Shown: positions 35,009 to 44,843 of the stretch, piece after piece
Layout: each line of letters starts with the position of its first letter
How positions within the stretch are numbered: the first letter of the stretch is position 1
Source: Rhizobium esperanzae
GTDB taxonomy: Bacteria > Pseudomonadota > Alphaproteobacteria > Rhizobiales > Rhizobiaceae
Direction of reading: 5' to 3'
Assembly: GCF_002204185.1 (NCBI RefSeq)
Contig: NZ_MXPU01000009.1
Location: 124,001-188,000 of the forward strand
DNA length: 64,000 bases
The notes under the pieces: model-generated
What the model saw: only the letters and a program-made list of their open reading frames with translations
Told to the model about the DNA's origin: nothing
The model's database searches: none
Made by a program: the position numbers and the translations under genes

Positions 35009-35266
35009 ATGAAGATGGTTCAAACGATCCTAAGCCGATCGCAGGTGCCGCTGGACTCCCGCGATCTCGAAACCTGCCAACACGTCTTCGACAAGCTCAG
35101 CGCCGATTACGCAGTGGCAAGAGACAGCGACGAAGCCGAACGAATGGCGAGCATCATCATCGAGCTCTACCGACAGGGCGTGCGCGATCCCAATCATCTG
35201 CAGTCGATGGTCCAGGCGGCCCGCGGCCTGTTTGAGACGGACGGAGGCCCACCCGTTGCTCAGTGA
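35009..35266 (+). CDS. Small hypothetical protein downstream of groEL
   Basis: This 85-residue soluble protein is mostly helical: 'LDSRDLETCQHVFDKLSADYAVARD' (shown in part) and 'ERMASIIIELYRQGVRDPNHL'. It resembles small uncharacterised proteins that sit beside stress genes in rhizobia, with no known function. The ATG comes nine bases after the groEL terminator T-run, with GAGGGA as ribosome site, so expression depends on read-through or on a promoter within groEL. Confidence 0.68.
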   Translation: MKMVQTILSRSQVPLDSRDLETCQHVFDKLSADYAVARDSDEAERMASIIIELYRQGVRDPNHLQSMVQAARGLFETDGGPPVAQ

Positions 35267-35411
35267 CGGCGCCGGCACGAAATCGATGACGAGCGCGTCC
35301 TGCATCCGTTTAAGATCATAGCCGAGATCATATCGGAAGGGCTGACGACGAAGGCATGTCGTCTTCGGCGGCCGTGGCGGGCCAGCGGCAATCCCAGCCA
35401 CTCCGCACATT

Positions 35412-36542
35412 TCACGCCACGGCAGCGATCGTGTCGCCGTCGTTCGGCAGCAGCCGCGCCACGGCGCTCAAAAGGTCGGTCTGCGATATCAGGCCGAGGA
35501 TCCGGTGGTCGTCGTCGACAATGATGACGGCATGGGTGCGCCCGTCCGTCAGAACCGGCAGCAGCGACAGGGCAGCATCTGAAGCTCTCGCCACTGCCGG
35601 TTTTGAGATCGCGTGGGCAATCGTATCGCCGCCCCCAAACAATTCACGCAAGCCGACAGTGCCGACCAGGCGGCCTTCCGGATCCTTCACCGGCAGGGTG
35701 CGGATATTATGCTTCAAAAGAAGATGTCGCGCGGCGTCCGGCTCGGAGGTCTCGCTGATGGCGATCACGTCACGCGACATGATATCGGCGCAGCTGATCT
35801 TGTCGTTTGATCGGATGGCTGCCTGCAGTTCGACCTGCTGCAGCAATCTTCCGAGGTCTGCCCGATCGATATCGAAAGTTTCGTCGAGCGCCTCGAGGGC
35901 GGCATCGACATCCTCCTCGCGAAAGCCCACCCGCGCGGCGGACGGCGGATCGATCGTCTGGTGGGTGTTCTCCGCCGGCTTCGGAACGACGTGCGGATAG
36001 TTCCGTCTGGAAAGCTTGTGGAACAGCAGCCCGAGCCCGACGAGAATGCAGGAGTTCAAAGCGACCGGCACGAAGGGAAAGAGGAACCCCCAACCGGCGA
36101 CGACAGGACCGCCGAGCACCGCGGTCAGTGCCGCAGCCCCTCCCGGCGGGTGAAGGCATCGCGTGAACGACATTGCGCCGATGGCCAGCGAAACGCCGAC
36201 GCCCGTGGCGATGATCGGATCACGAATGAAATAGGCGGCAATGATGCCCATCAGGGCGGAAATTGTGTTGCCGCCGATGATCGCCCACGGCTGCGCCAGC
36301 GGACTTGCCGGCACCGCGAAAAGCAGCACCGCCGATGCCCCCATCGGCGCAACGATCAGCGGAAGATGCGGCCCCTGGCCGAACAGATAGCCGCTGATGA
36401 CACCGGTGAGACCGATGCCCAGCAACGCGCCGAAACAGGCGATCAATCGTTCTCTTAACGTCGCGCCGGCCAGGATCGGCGAAAACAGGCGAAAGCGGCC
36501 GATACGGCTCGGCCCCACTTTCGGTGAAACGGGAAACTGCAT
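35412..36542 (-). CDS. HPP-family membrane protein with C-terminal CBS pair
   Basis: This 376-residue protein has an HPP domain with four membrane segments (about 25-180), including the eponymous His-Pro-Pro in 'TRCLHPPGGAAALTA'. A linker follows, then two CBS domains ('CADIMSRDVIAI', 'RTLPVKDPEGRLVGTV' and 'HAVIIVDDDHRILGLI'), which bind adenine nucleotides. Plant and cyanobacterial HPP proteins transport nitrite; the bacterial HPP-CBS substrate is unknown. ATG 36542 begins the conserved part. The LysR gene lies 52 bases upstream in the same direction. Confidence 0.85.
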   Translation of the reverse strand: MQFPVSPKVGPSRIGRFRLFSPILAGATLRERLIACFGALLGIGLTGVISGYLFGQGPHLPLIVAPMGASAVLLFAVPASPLAQPWAIIGGNTISALMGIIAAYFIRDPIIATGVGVSLAIGAMSFTRCLHPPGGAAALTAVLGGPVVAGWGFLFPFVPVALNSCILVGLGLLFHKLSRRNYPHVVPKPAENTHQTIDPPSAARVGFREEDVDAALEALDETFDIDRADLGRLLQQVELQAAIRSNDKISCADIMSRDVIAISETSEPDAARHLLLKHNIRTLPVKDPEGRLVGTVGLRELFGGGDTIAHAISKPAVARASDAALSLLPVLTDGRTHAVIIVDDDHRILGLISQTDLLSAVARLLPNDGDTIAAVA

Positions 36543-36594
36543 GCGAAGACCAATGATGAGGATAATCTGAGGGGTGAAGGAGGAGAGGCAGGAG

Positions 36595-37500
36595 CTAGTT
36601 CGCCGCCAGCCTGACATCTCTGCCTTTGGTTGCGCCAAGCACCTCATGGAAGGCACTGAAGGCGTTGGGGCAATCGTCCTTGCGGTAAACCAGCAGCGTT
36701 TCGACCGGCCCGAGCTGATGGGTCTGAACGGCAGTCGGCCAGTGCATGAGATCGAGAACGGACCTTGGCATCACGCCCGCCGTATTCCCGGCCGCAACGC
36801 TCGCCAGGATCGCATGGTACGAGCCGAGCTCGCTCGTCGGCAGGTCGCTCGATTTTCGCGCCCAGTTTTCGGCAATCCGGCGATAGGTGCAGCCAGGTTC
36901 CAAAGCTGCCAGGGATCCGACACGCAGGTCGGCCGCGGATTTGATGGCGGGATGGCCGGATGGCAGCACGATCAACAAATCTTCGACGAAGACCGTCTCC
37001 ATCTCCAGCGCCTTGAGTTCGGCATCGAAATCCAGATCCTCCTCGCGCATCGTCTTTGGTGGGCGGGCAATCAGCGCGCAATCCAGCGCATCGGCCAGAA
37101 CGTCGCGGGCGAGATCGCGAGACGCGCCCATCGTCAGATGCAGCGACACATCGGGCCACATCTGCTTGAATTGCGTCAACGCCGCCGGCAGCCGGCTTGC
37201 CGCCGTGCTCTCCATTGTGCCGACCCGCAATGTTCCCGATGGGGCGAGAGGCCGCACGGCCTGACGCGCTTCGAGCGCCAGCGCCATCAGCCGGTTGGCG
37301 TAGGCGAGAAAGGTTTCGCCCTCCCGTGTCAGAGTCATCTTCTTGCCGTCACGGCTGAACAGGCAAGCGCCAAGGTCCTCCTCCAGTTGCTGGATGCGCG
37401 TCGTCACGTTCGACGGCACCCGCCCGACTGCCTTTGCGGCCTTGGTAACGCTGCGATCGCTGGCAACGGCGAGGAATATCTCGATTGACGAAAGGTCCAA
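36595..37500 (-). CDS. LysR-family transcriptional regulator
   Basis: This 301-residue regulator has an N-terminal winged HTH ('IEIFLAVASDRSVTKAAKA', 'VPSNVTTRIQQLEEDLGA'). A substrate-binding effector domain begins near residue 90 ('TLRVGTMESTAASRLP', 'VEDLLIVLPSGHP', 'SVAAGNTAGVMP'). It is followed on the same strand by the HPP-CBS gene, so it may control that gene and itself. Related regulators include NhaR/PtxR-like activators; no effector can be named. Confidence 0.92.
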   Translation of the reverse strand: MDLSSIEIFLAVASDRSVTKAAKAVGRVPSNVTTRIQQLEEDLGACLFSRDGKKMTLTREGETFLAYANRLMALALEARQAVRPLAPSGTLRVGTMESTAASRLPAALTQFKQMWPDVSLHLTMGASRDLARDVLADALDCALIARPPKTMREEDLDFDAELKALEMETVFVEDLLIVLPSGHPAIKSAADLRVGSLAALEPGCTYRRIAENWARKSSDLPTSELGSYHAILASVAAGNTAGVMPRSVLDLMHWPTAVQTHQLGPVETLLVYRKDDCPNAFSAFHEVLGATKGRDVRLAAN

Positions 37501-37815
37501 TGAAAAATCTCTTTTCCGGAATTAAAGCGAGTCATTGTTCTCTATATAAAAATCATCACCCGAGCTCAAGCGGGTTTAGACATAGGCGAAGAACCGGAAT
37601 CAGAGCCGTGCGTGAAGGCTCCCGGGTTCGACCTTCTCATTAAAAATGTCGGCGCCATCCGCAGGCCCGACAACCAAGTGATTGCCGAAAAAAAGATCGA
37701 GACGCCGCCTAAATAGCCACGCAAACCGCTGCATCATCCCGGCTACCGGGCGTTTTGCGGCTGGCATGGGGATTGCGTCTCTATGCTGATCTGTAGAACG
37801 ACCGGCGCCGACCAT
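37501..37815. other. Non-coding gap between lysR-type gene and small membrane protein
   Basis: This is 315 bases without a convincing gene. The 60 bases next to the LysR start are AT-rich ('TATATAAAAATCATC' around 37542-37556) and probably hold its promoter. The remainder shows no clear repeat, palindrome or hairpin to me. An ATG at 37783 could extend the next gene by 11 codons. Confidence 0.5.
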
Positions 37816-38127
37816 ATGCTGCACCTAGTCTTGACCTGCCTTCTTCTGAGCGTCGCTTCAGGCCTCAGCATGCGGCGTTTTCTTCTGCCGTATTTTTCCG
37901 GCGGCGATCTCGCCGAGAAATCCGCTCCAGCGACGGTCGTCGCAAGCGCCGTCTTTCTGGCGACAGTCGCCTTCACCATCTCCGACCAAAATCTCTGGGC
38001 CAAATCAGTCGTGCTGATGCTCTGCCTTATGCTGGCGGCAATGTTCGACGACGCTCGCCCCAGGCTAACCATCGCGCTTTCTGCCGTTAGCCTGGCCGCC
38101 TATCTCGGGCTACGCTCGATTGGCTGA
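37816..38127 (+). CDS. Small integral membrane protein, unknown function
   Basis: This protein of 103 residues has three hydrophobic segments ('MLHLVLTCLLLSVASGLSM', 'VVASAVFLATVAFTI' and 'SVVLMLCLMLAAMF', then a weaker fourth). No domain recognised. The start is uncertain: ATG 37783 adds 11 polar residues, and neither ATG has a strong ribosome site. Hydropathy pattern and codon positions look like a real gene. Confidence 0.5.
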   Translation: MLHLVLTCLLLSVASGLSMRRFLLPYFSGGDLAEKSAPATVVASAVFLATVAFTISDQNLWAKSVVLMLCLMLAAMFDDARPRLTIALSAVSLAAYLGLRSIG

Positions 38128-38288
38128 GTATCCGGCCGTCTTGTGCGCGCCAGCGGCGGTGAGACGATTGGCTGAGCAACCTCACGAGGCGCCAAAAACG
38201 ATCTTCGTGACAGAATAGTTTCGTAATATAATTCTCTCCGGCTGAATATTTTTCGAAGCGGATCGCTTCAAGAATGGGGAGAGGGGCG

Positions 38289-38489
38289 ATGAATATCGAG
38301 CAGCGAGAGAGGATCTGGTCGGAGTGGTATGCCTGGCATCCTGTCCTGCCGATCGATGACACGGTGTTCTGGCTCGAGACCGTATACCGGCGGGAAACGG
38401 CAGAAGGCCTGTGGCAATATCGTTCCTTCCGACCCGAAGCCGAACGTATCAAGGCTGCGGCCGCCATGCACATTTATCCCGGCGCTTAA
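38289..38489 (+). CDS. Small Trp-rich hypothetical protein
   Basis: This 66-residue protein has four Trp and many aromatic residues ('IWSEWYAWHPVLPIDDTVFW'). There is no signal or membrane segment and no known family. GGGAGAGG lies just before ATG 38289. It is convergent with the GNAT gene, stops six bases apart. The compact ribosome site and composition favour a real gene. Confidence 0.55.
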   Translation: MNIEQRERIWSEWYAWHPVLPIDDTVFWLETVYRRETAEGLWQYRSFRPEAERIKAAAAMHIYPGA

Positions 38490-38495
38490 TTCCCG

Positions 38496-39398
38496 TCAGC
38501 CGAGCGCCTGGCTGACGAGCGCATAGGTTTTCGCCCGATGCCCCACCTGACCTCCCGGACTTGGAAGCCAAGGGTCGCCCAGCGACATGGTTGTCACGAA
38601 GTCAAAGACAGCAAGGCCACAGCGGGAGAGAAAATCGGCAAATATCCCGACTTTCTCGCGCGTATCGAGGCGCAGGAATGACCCCGCATGCTCAAGCGCA
38701 TGCGGATGGACGACGGCAATTGCGTCTGCGTCACTGACCGCCACCACCGGGCCGACGACATGGCCGCGCCCGAACCTTCGGCAAAGCGAGAAGGCCTCGA
38801 TCCGGCCGCCGCGGACCAGCAGGACGCCCTTCGAATTTGTCATGAGCCGAGCCAGAAGTGGCGTGCGGTCCGTGCCGAAGGCCACGCGATCCAGTTCCGC
38901 GATCGCCTCCAGATCTTCAGCTTCCACGGGCCGTATTGCGGCACCGGCCGGCAACTCCACATCCGGTGGCGCTATCGCTTCGCCCTGGCATTGAAAGACA
39001 GGCGCCTCACGAACAAAATTCAAGGACAGATAAAGGCGTCGCGCCGCCCGCGTCGCGTTCAGCCCAAGATTTCGTCCGGCGACCTGGTCGAGCGCGTGGC
39101 CCATCAACCACTGCCCGGCGCCATTGGCCTGCAGGCGCGGCGAGGTGATGACCATACCGATCGTGGCGAACCGGTCATCATAGGGAAACCACATCGCGGA
39201 GCCGAGGATGCGCCCGATTTCATCGATGGCCGCAATGCCCTGGCCGAATTCGCGCAGGAATTGCCAGTCTTCACGGCGATGCGGCCAGGCGACGGACATC
39301 GAAAGCGTATGCAGTTTGTCGAGGTCGACACTGTCGATCCCGGTTATGCGCGTCTCGAAACTATCGACCAACCTGGATTCGGATGTCAGTGCACTCAC
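38496..39398 (-). CDS. Tandem-GNAT acetyltransferase (YitH-like)
   Basis: This protein of 300 residues has an N-terminal GNAT fold (about 15-140; acetyl-CoA loop in 'LQANGAGQWLM') and a C-terminal second GNAT-like domain (about 150-300, 'IAELDRVAFGTDRTPLLARL' to 'YALVSQALG'). The GTG start at 39398 has AGGAGG six bases ahead; the frame runs open to 39530 without a ribosome site. It is a clear paralogue of the gene at 53647-54483. It diverges from an M20 deacetylase gene, so an acetylated amino compound is a plausible product or substrate. Confidence 0.8.
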   Translation of the reverse strand: MSALTSESRLVDSFETRITGIDSVDLDKLHTLSMSVAWPHRREDWQFLREFGQGIAAIDEIGRILGSAMWFPYDDRFATIGMVITSPRLQANGAGQWLMGHALDQVAGRNLGLNATRAARRLYLSLNFVREAPVFQCQGEAIAPPDVELPAGAAIRPVEAEDLEAIAELDRVAFGTDRTPLLARLMTNSKGVLLVRGGRIEAFSLCRRFGRGHVVGPVVAVSDADAIAVVHPHALEHAGSFLRLDTREKVGIFADFLSRCGLAVFDFVTTMSLGDPWLPSPGGQVGHRAKTYALVSQALG

Positions 39399-39660
39399 TC
39401 CCGCCCTCCTGCGGTGTTGTCCGGCCACCCCATAGGGAAAGCTGCGCCCGGAAGTTCCTTCGTCGAGATTAGGACGGATCGCGCGATACAATTCACTGGC
39501 GAAGCCCGTGCAAACACAACAATCGTCCAAATCCGATGCAGTTTCGGCAAATAAAGCCTGGGCGGGCCCCTACAGTCATTGACCAGATCCCGACCGCCGC
39601 CCGTACCGCTGACCGCGAGTGGGCCGGTGCAATTCTATATCCCGCGATGCGAGGACGCTC

Positions 39661-40785
39661 ATGCAGGCAATTGAAATCCTCGAAAGGTTGGTCGGCTTTC
39701 CCTCGGTCGTCGGCACGCCGAACGGCGAAATCGTTGGGTGGATCAGGCATTACCTGCAAAGGCAAGGGATTGTCGCCACGGAGATTGCCGGCCCCGAGGG
39801 CGACCGGTCGAACCTCTTCGTAACGATCGGTCCAAGGGAGACGCCGGGCTACATCCTTTCCGGCCATATGGACGTCGTTCCCGCCACGGAAGGCGGTTGG
39901 AGCAGCGATCCGTTCCGTCTCCGCGCCGAAACGGACCGCCTCTACGGTCGCGGAACCACCGACATGAAGGGCTTTCTCGCCGTCGTGCTTGCCGCCGTCC
40001 CGGCACTCGCGGCGGCACAACTCCGCCGACCCATCCACTTCGCTTTTTCCTACGATGAGGAGGCAGGCTGCCGCGGGGTCCCGCACATGATCGCCCGCTT
40101 GCCTGAGCTCTGTGCACCTCCGCTCGGCGCGATTATCGGCGAGCCGAGCGGCATGCGGGCGATCCGCGCCCACAGGGGGAAGGCGGCCGCCCGGCTGACG
40201 GTCAGAGGCCGATCCGGCCACTCCTCGCGCCCGGACCAGGGGCTGAATGCAATCCATGCCATGACCGACGTCTTGGCTTGCGCCAGCGCCGAAGCCGAGC
40301 GGCTGACGCAGGGTCCGTTCGATCGTGTGTTCGAACCGCCCTATTCCTCGCTCCAGGTCGGCACGCTGAAGGGCGGCCAGGCGGTCAACATCATTCCCGA
40401 GAGCTGCGAGGCCGAGTTCGAGGCCAGGGCTATTTCCGGAATCGACCCGGCCACGCTGCTGGCGCCGCTGCGAACGATGGCCGACGCGCTGCCGCAACGC
40501 GGCTTTCAGTCGGAATGGCGCGAACTTAGCGCCTATCCTGCGCTGTCGCTTGCCGCCGATGCGCCACTTGCGCACTTGCTTGAAGAACTCACAGGTATCG
40601 AGCCGCTCGCCGCCGTCAGCTACGGCACCGAGGCCGGCCTTTTCCAGCGCGCCGGCATCGATGCGATCATCTGCGGCCCAGGCGATATCGCCCGTGCTCA
40701 CAGGCCGGACGAATTCATCCTCGCGAGCGAACTCCTGGCCTGCCAGGGCATGATCGAGGCACTCGCCCGACGTTGCACCGCCTGA
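39661..40785 (+). CDS. M20-family deacetylase, acetylornithine deacetylase (ArgE)-like
   Basis: This 374-residue cytoplasmic zinc amidohydrolase shows the metal ligands and general base in 'LSGHMDVVPATEGGW', 'YGRGTTDMKGFLAV', 'SYDEEAGCRG' and 'IIGEPSGMRAIRAHRG'. It removes acyl groups from N-acyl amino acids. The genomic setting points to catabolism rather than arginine synthesis. ATG 39661 follows GAGGA. It is the first gene of a run of six same-strand genes, 18 bases from the next. Confidence 0.88.
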   Translation: MQAIEILERLVGFPSVVGTPNGEIVGWIRHYLQRQGIVATEIAGPEGDRSNLFVTIGPRETPGYILSGHMDVVPATEGGWSSDPFRLRAETDRLYGRGTTDMKGFLAVVLAAVPALAAAQLRRPIHFAFSYDEEAGCRGVPHMIARLPELCAPPLGAIIGEPSGMRAIRAHRGKAAARLTVRGRSGHSSRPDQGLNAIHAMTDVLACASAEAERLTQGPFDRVFEPPYSSLQVGTLKGGQAVNIIPESCEAEFEARAISGIDPATLLAPLRTMADALPQRGFQSEWRELSAYPALSLAADAPLAHLLEELTGIEPLAAVSYGTEAGLFQRAGIDAIICGPGDIARAHRPDEFILASELLACQGMIEALARRCTA

Positions 40786-40803
40786 CAATCAAGGAGCGTT
40801 GCC

Positions 40804-41727
40804 ATGACCTTTCTCTTCAATTCCGATGCGAAGCGCGGCGCCATATTCGCCGAGGCCTTCGCACGCGAACTGCCCGACATAGCCTTCGCCATGGATCCGG
40901 CATCGGTCGAACCGGAGGCTGTGCGCTACCTCATCACCTGGACCGTGCCGGATGATCTCGCTCGTTTCCGCAATCTCGAAATCCTGTTTTCGATCGGCGC
41001 CGGCATCGATCAGTTCCGCATCGATGCCGTGCCCGCTCACGTCAAGGTGGTGCGAATGGTCGAGCACGGCATCGTCAGAATGATGCAGGAATATGTGACG
41101 CTCGCCGTGCTCGCTCTCCATCGAGATCTGCCGGCCTATCTCGGCCAGCAGCGGCGCGGGATCTGGCAGCCGCTCGCACCCGTTCAGGCGGCGGAACGCC
41201 GCGTCGGCGTGCTTGGGCTCGGCATGCTGGGAAGCGCGGTGCTTGAGAGTTTGCACCCCTTCGGTTTTCCGCTGTCCGGCTGGAGCCGCACTCCGCGCAC
41301 GATCGACGGCGTTCGATGCCTCAGCGGTGGCGAGGGCCTCGAGACCCTGCTTGCCACCACCGATATTCTCGTCTGCATGCTGCCGCTGACCGAGGAGACG
41401 CGCGGCTTCCTGAATGCTGAGCTCTTTGGCAGGCTTCCCGCTGGGGCCGCACTCGTTCATGTCGGTCGCGGCGCTCAGCTCGATCATCAGGCGCTCGTCG
41501 GTGCGCTCGACGCCGGCCATCTCTCCGGCGCTGTCGTCGATGTCACCGATCCCGAGCCGCTGCCATCGGGCCACGCCTTCTGGAATCATCCGAAAATCCT
41601 GCTGACGCCGCATATTGCCAGCGTCACCCAAGCCGAAACCGCGGCGGCGGCGGTGATCGGCAACATCAAACGGCACCAGGCGGGCCTCGACCCGATCGGA
41701 CTGGTCGATCGCAGCCGCGGCTACTGA
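40804..41727 (+). CDS. D-2-hydroxyacid dehydrogenase, glyoxylate/hydroxypyruvate reductase A (GhrA)-like
   Basis: This 307-residue NAD(P)-dependent enzyme has the dinucleotide fold '[18 protein letters not shown]' (about 136-153). The substrate-binding/catalytic set is Arg in '[13 protein letters not shown]', Glu in 'DVTDPEPLP' and His in 'LTPHIASVT'. GhrA-type enzymes reduce glyoxylate, hydroxypyruvate or other 2-keto acids. AAGGAG lies ahead of the ATG. Its place after the deacetylase suggests work on the keto or hydroxy acid derived from the same compound. Confidence 0.88.
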   Translation: MTFLFNSDAKRGAIFAEAFARELPDIAFAMDPASVEPEAVRYLITWTVPDDLARFRNLEILFSIGAGIDQFRIDAVPAHVKVVRMVEHGIVRMMQEYVTLAVLALHRDLPAYLGQQRRGIWQPLAPVQAAERRVGVLGLGMLGSAVLESLHPFGFPLSGWSRTPRTIDGVRCLSGGEGLETLLATTDILVCMLPLTEETRGFLNAELFGRLPAGAALVHVGRGAQLDHQALVGALDAGHLSGAVVDVTDPEPLPSGHAFWNHPKILLTPHIASVTQAETAAAAVIGNIKRHQAGLDPIGLVDRSRGY

Positions 41728-41764
41728 GCCTCTCTGCCACCATCTGCACCTCGAAAGGAAAACC

Positions 41765-42118
41765 ATGTCCCTGCTTAAGACAATCGATACCAACCCATCC
41801 CATCCGCCGCGCGAGTCCGGCCCCCTCCCCGAGCGTCTGATCGCGGGTAATCCCATCTTCAAGACCTGGGCGCAGGATGTCGCTCGCGCAGAGACCGTCC
41901 ATACCGGCGTATGGGAGGCAACGCCCGGTGAGACGCGTTCGATCAAGGGCGAGACATTCGAGTTCTGCCATATTCTTGCCGGCCTGGTCGAACTTACACC
42001 GGACGGCGGAGAACCGGTGGTCTACAAGGCCGGCGACAGCTTCGTCATGAAGCCCGGCTTCGTCGGCGTCTGGAAGACGATCGAGACGGTTCGCAAGATC
42101 TACGTGACCGTGACGTGA
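41765..42118 (+). CDS. Small cupin-domain protein
   Basis: This 117-residue single-domain cupin (DUF861/EutQ-like) has 'GEFEFCHILAGLVELTPDGG'-type first strands (here 'GETFEFCHILAGLVELT') followed by 'YKAGDSFVMKPGFVGVWKT'. The usual metal-binding His cluster is reduced, as in the DUF861 group. It lies 37 bases after the dehydrogenase gene. The function within the pathway is unknown; small cupins of this sort often act on unstable intermediates. Confidence 0.8.
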   Translation: MSLLKTIDTNPSHPPRESGPLPERLIAGNPIFKTWAQDVARAETVHTGVWEATPGETRSIKGETFEFCHILAGLVELTPDGGEPVVYKAGDSFVMKPGFVGVWKTIETVRKIYVTVT

Positions 42119-42267
42119 CGGCGAGCGGCCCGGCGCGATCAGCGGCCGTAGATTTGACTGGCGGCGGCGCGGAAAACGCAATTTTCATCCGCTGCAGCAA
42201 TTCCGGTCGATGCATGCTGCTCGGTTTCCCAAGCTAGGCTTAAGCAAGCTCATGCCGAGGACACGCA

Positions 42268-43731
42268 ATGACACTCAGCTTCGATCCAAACTCGATTTCC
42301 CTGCCCATGGGACATTTCATCGGCGGCCGGCTGGTTCCGGCCGAAGCCGTCATCGATATGCATCGGCCGTCCGACGGCAAACCCTATGCCGGCTGTCCGC
42401 TTGCCGACGCAGCCCTTGTCGATCAGGCCGTGGAGACGGCAAGGGGGGCGTTAGATAGAAGCAATTGGGGTGGTGTGCGGCCGCGCGATCGCACCAAGGC
42501 GCTGCAGCGCTGGGCGGATCTGATCGAAGCCGAGGCGGAGACTCTCGCCAGGCTTGAGGCTCTCTCCTCAACCCGCCCCGTCGGCCATCTCGTCGCCGGC
42601 GATATCGCCGTCACCGCCGAGCAGATCCGCTTCTTTGCCGAATTCGCCGACAAGGAAGGCGGCGATCTCGTCCCGACCGACGACGCGAATTTCGGCATGA
42701 TCGTGACGGAACCCTATGGCGTCGTCGGCGCCATCACGCCCTGGAATTTTCCCCTGTCGATGGCAGGCTGGAAGCTTGCCCCGGCGCTTGCGGCGGGCAA
42801 TGCGGTGGTGCTGAAGCCATCGGAGATGACGCCGTTTTCGACACTCTATCTCGCCGAGCTTTCGGTGCGGGCCGGCCTGCCCGCCGGCCTCGTCAATGTC
42901 GTCCTTGGCGACGGTCCGATCACCGGAACCGCCATCACCGGCCATCCCGGGATTTCCAAGGTCAGCTTCACCGGCTCGACCACGGCCGGTGCAGCCATCA
43001 TGGCCAATATTGCCCGCACCGGCGTCAAGCCGATGACGTTGGAGCTCGGCGGCAAGAGCCCTCAGCTGGTCTTCGCGGATGCCGATCTCGACCTTGCGGC
43101 AGGCGCCATCGCCACCAGCATTTTGTCCAACGCCGGCCAGGCCTGCATATGCGGATCCCGCCTCATCGTCGAGGCGAAGGTGGCGGACGCGCTCGTAGCG
43201 GCCCTCGTCGCCAGACTGGCGGTAATCCGCCCGGGGCCGACCTGGGAGGAAACGACCGATTATTCGCCCGTCATCTCCGAACGCCAGATCGCCCGCATGG
43301 ACGGCATTATCCGCGCCGCCATCGACAACGGGGCCGAATGCCTTACGGGTGGCGGCCGGCTCGATCGCGAGGGTTATTTCTACGCGCCGACGCTGATTTC
43401 GGGCGTGACCGCAACATCGCCCGCCGTTCTCGAGGAAATCTTTGGACCGGTCCTGACCATCCAGACCTTCGAGGATGAGGAGGAGGCGCTAGTGCTAGCC
43501 GACCATCCCTCCTACGGCTTGGCCGCCGGCCTCTTCACCCGCGATCTTTCGCGTGCCATCCGCCTCACCCGCCGCCTGCAGGCCGGCACCGTCTGGGTCA
43601 ACCGTTACGGCCGATCGCGCGACCATATCCTGCCGACCGGCGGCTACAAGCAGTCCGGCATCGGCAAGGATCTCGGCCGCGAGGCCTATCACGCCAACCG
43701 CAAGAGCAAGAGCGTGCTCATCAGCCTTTAA
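42268..43731 (+). CDS. Aldehyde dehydrogenase
   Basis: This 487-residue NAD(P)-dependent enzyme has the cofactor loop 'ITPWNFPLSMAGWKLAPAL', the general base Glu in 'LELGGKSPQ' and the catalytic Cys in 'SNAGQACICGSR'. It closes with 'GGYKQSGIGKDLG'. It resembles the betaine/gamma-aminobutyraldehyde-type group. It sits 150 bases after the cupin and nine bases before the tartrate/malate dehydrogenase-like gene. A decayed relative of its 5' end occurs near 62878-62933. Confidence 0.93.
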   Translation: MTLSFDPNSISLPMGHFIGGRLVPAEAVIDMHRPSDGKPYAGCPLADAALVDQAVETARGALDRSNWGGVRPRDRTKALQRWADLIEAEAETLARLEALSSTRPVGHLVAGDIAVTAEQIRFFAEFADKEGGDLVPTDDANFGMIVTEPYGVVGAITPWNFPLSMAGWKLAPALAAGNAVVLKPSEMTPFSTLYLAELSVRAGLPAGLVNVVLGDGPITGTAITGHPGISKVSFTGSTTAGAAIMANIARTGVKPMTLELGGKSPQLVFADADLDLAAGAIATSILSNAGQACICGSRLIVEAKVADALVAALVARLAVIRPGPTWEETTDYSPVISERQIARMDGIIRAAIDNGAECLTGGGRLDREGYFYAPTLISGVTATSPAVLEEIFGPVLTIQTFEDEEEALVLADHPSYGLAAGLFTRDLSRAIRLTRRLQAGTVWVNRYGRSRDHILPTGGYKQSGIGKDLGREAYHANRKSKSVLISL

Positions 43732-43740
43732 GGAGCTCGG

Positions 43741-44784
43741 ATGAAGACCTACAAGATTGCCCTTCTGCCCGGAGACGGTATCGGTCGCGACGTGACCGAA
43801 GCCGCCTGGTCCGTGCTCGAAAAGACAGCCGGATCAGGCGGACTTTCTCTTGAAGCAACCCGCTTCCCCTGGTCTTGCGACTACTATCTCGAAAACGGCA
43901 GCATGATGCCCGCCGACGGGATCGAGACGCTGAGGTCTTTCGACGCCATCTTGCTCGGCGCTGTCGGATGGCCTCGCAAGGTGCCGGATTCCGTGTCGCT
44001 GCATGGGTTGCTGCTGCCCATCCGCAAGGCTTTCGTTCAGTATGCCAATATCCGCCCGCACAGGCTGCTGCCGGGCGTGCAGGGGCCGCTGCGGTCCGAG
44101 GGCTTCGATATCCTGTGCATCCGCGAAAATACCGAGGGCGAATATTCCGGCGCCGGCGGCCGCGTTCACCCGGGCACGGACAGCGAGGTGGCAGTCGAAA
44201 CTTCCATCTTCACCCGCAAGGGGGTCGAACGCATCCTGCGTTTCGGTTTCGAGCAAGCACGGGCGCGGCGCGGCAAACTCGCCTCGGTGACGAAGTCCAA
44301 CGCGCAGAAATATTCGATGGTCTTCTGGGACGAGATTACCCGCAAGCTCTCGGCGGAATATCCCGATGTCGAGGTGACCAGCTACCATATCGACGCCATG
44401 GCCGCCCGCATGGTCATGGCGCCTGATAGCCTCGATGTCGTGGTCGCCTCCAACCTGTTCGGCGACATTCTGACCGACCTTGGCGCTGCCATCCAGGGTG
44501 GGCTCGGCTTTGCGGCATCCGCCAACATCAATCCTGACCGCTCAGCGCCGTCCATGTTCGAACCGGTCCACGGCTCCGCGCCCGATATCGCTCATCTGGG
44601 AATTGCCAATCCGATCGCCGCCATCTGGTCGGGCGCAATGATGCTGGAGCATCTCGGAGAAGCGGCTGCCGCCGCAAGGATAATGGCCGCGATCGAGACG
44701 ACGACCGCGCGCGGCATCGGCGCCACTCCCGGCAAGGACAAGACGGAGGCGATCACGGCATCGGTGCTTTCGGCACTCGACTAG
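43741..44784 (+). CDS. Tartrate dehydrogenase / D-malate dehydrogenase family protein
   Basis: This 347-residue beta-decarboxylating dehydrogenase has 'ALLPGDGIGRDVTEAAW', 'FPWSCDYYLENGSMMP' and 'ILLGAVGWP'. The latter two distinguish the tartrate/D-malate group from LeuB. The metal/substrate segments are 'ENTEGEYSGAGG' and 'VVASNLFGDILTDLGAA'. It oxidises and decarboxylates a 2-hydroxy diacid using NAD and Mn/Mg. It is tightly coupled to the preceding aldehyde dehydrogenase. Confidence 0.88.
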   Translation: MKTYKIALLPGDGIGRDVTEAAWSVLEKTAGSGGLSLEATRFPWSCDYYLENGSMMPADGIETLRSFDAILLGAVGWPRKVPDSVSLHGLLLPIRKAFVQYANIRPHRLLPGVQGPLRSEGFDILCIRENTEGEYSGAGGRVHPGTDSEVAVETSIFTRKGVERILRFGFEQARARRGKLASVTKSNAQKYSMVFWDEITRKLSAEYPDVEVTSYHIDAMAARMVMAPDSLDVVVASNLFGDILTDLGAAIQGGLGFAASANINPDRSAPSMFEPVHGSAPDIAHLGIANPIAAIWSGAMMLEHLGEAAAAARIMAAIETTTARGIGATPGKDKTEAITASVLSALD

Positions 44785-44843
44785 AGCACGTCGCACAAAT
44801 TGCACCGCGGTTTCGCGCCCGGAATTGTGGAGAGGACGCTTTG

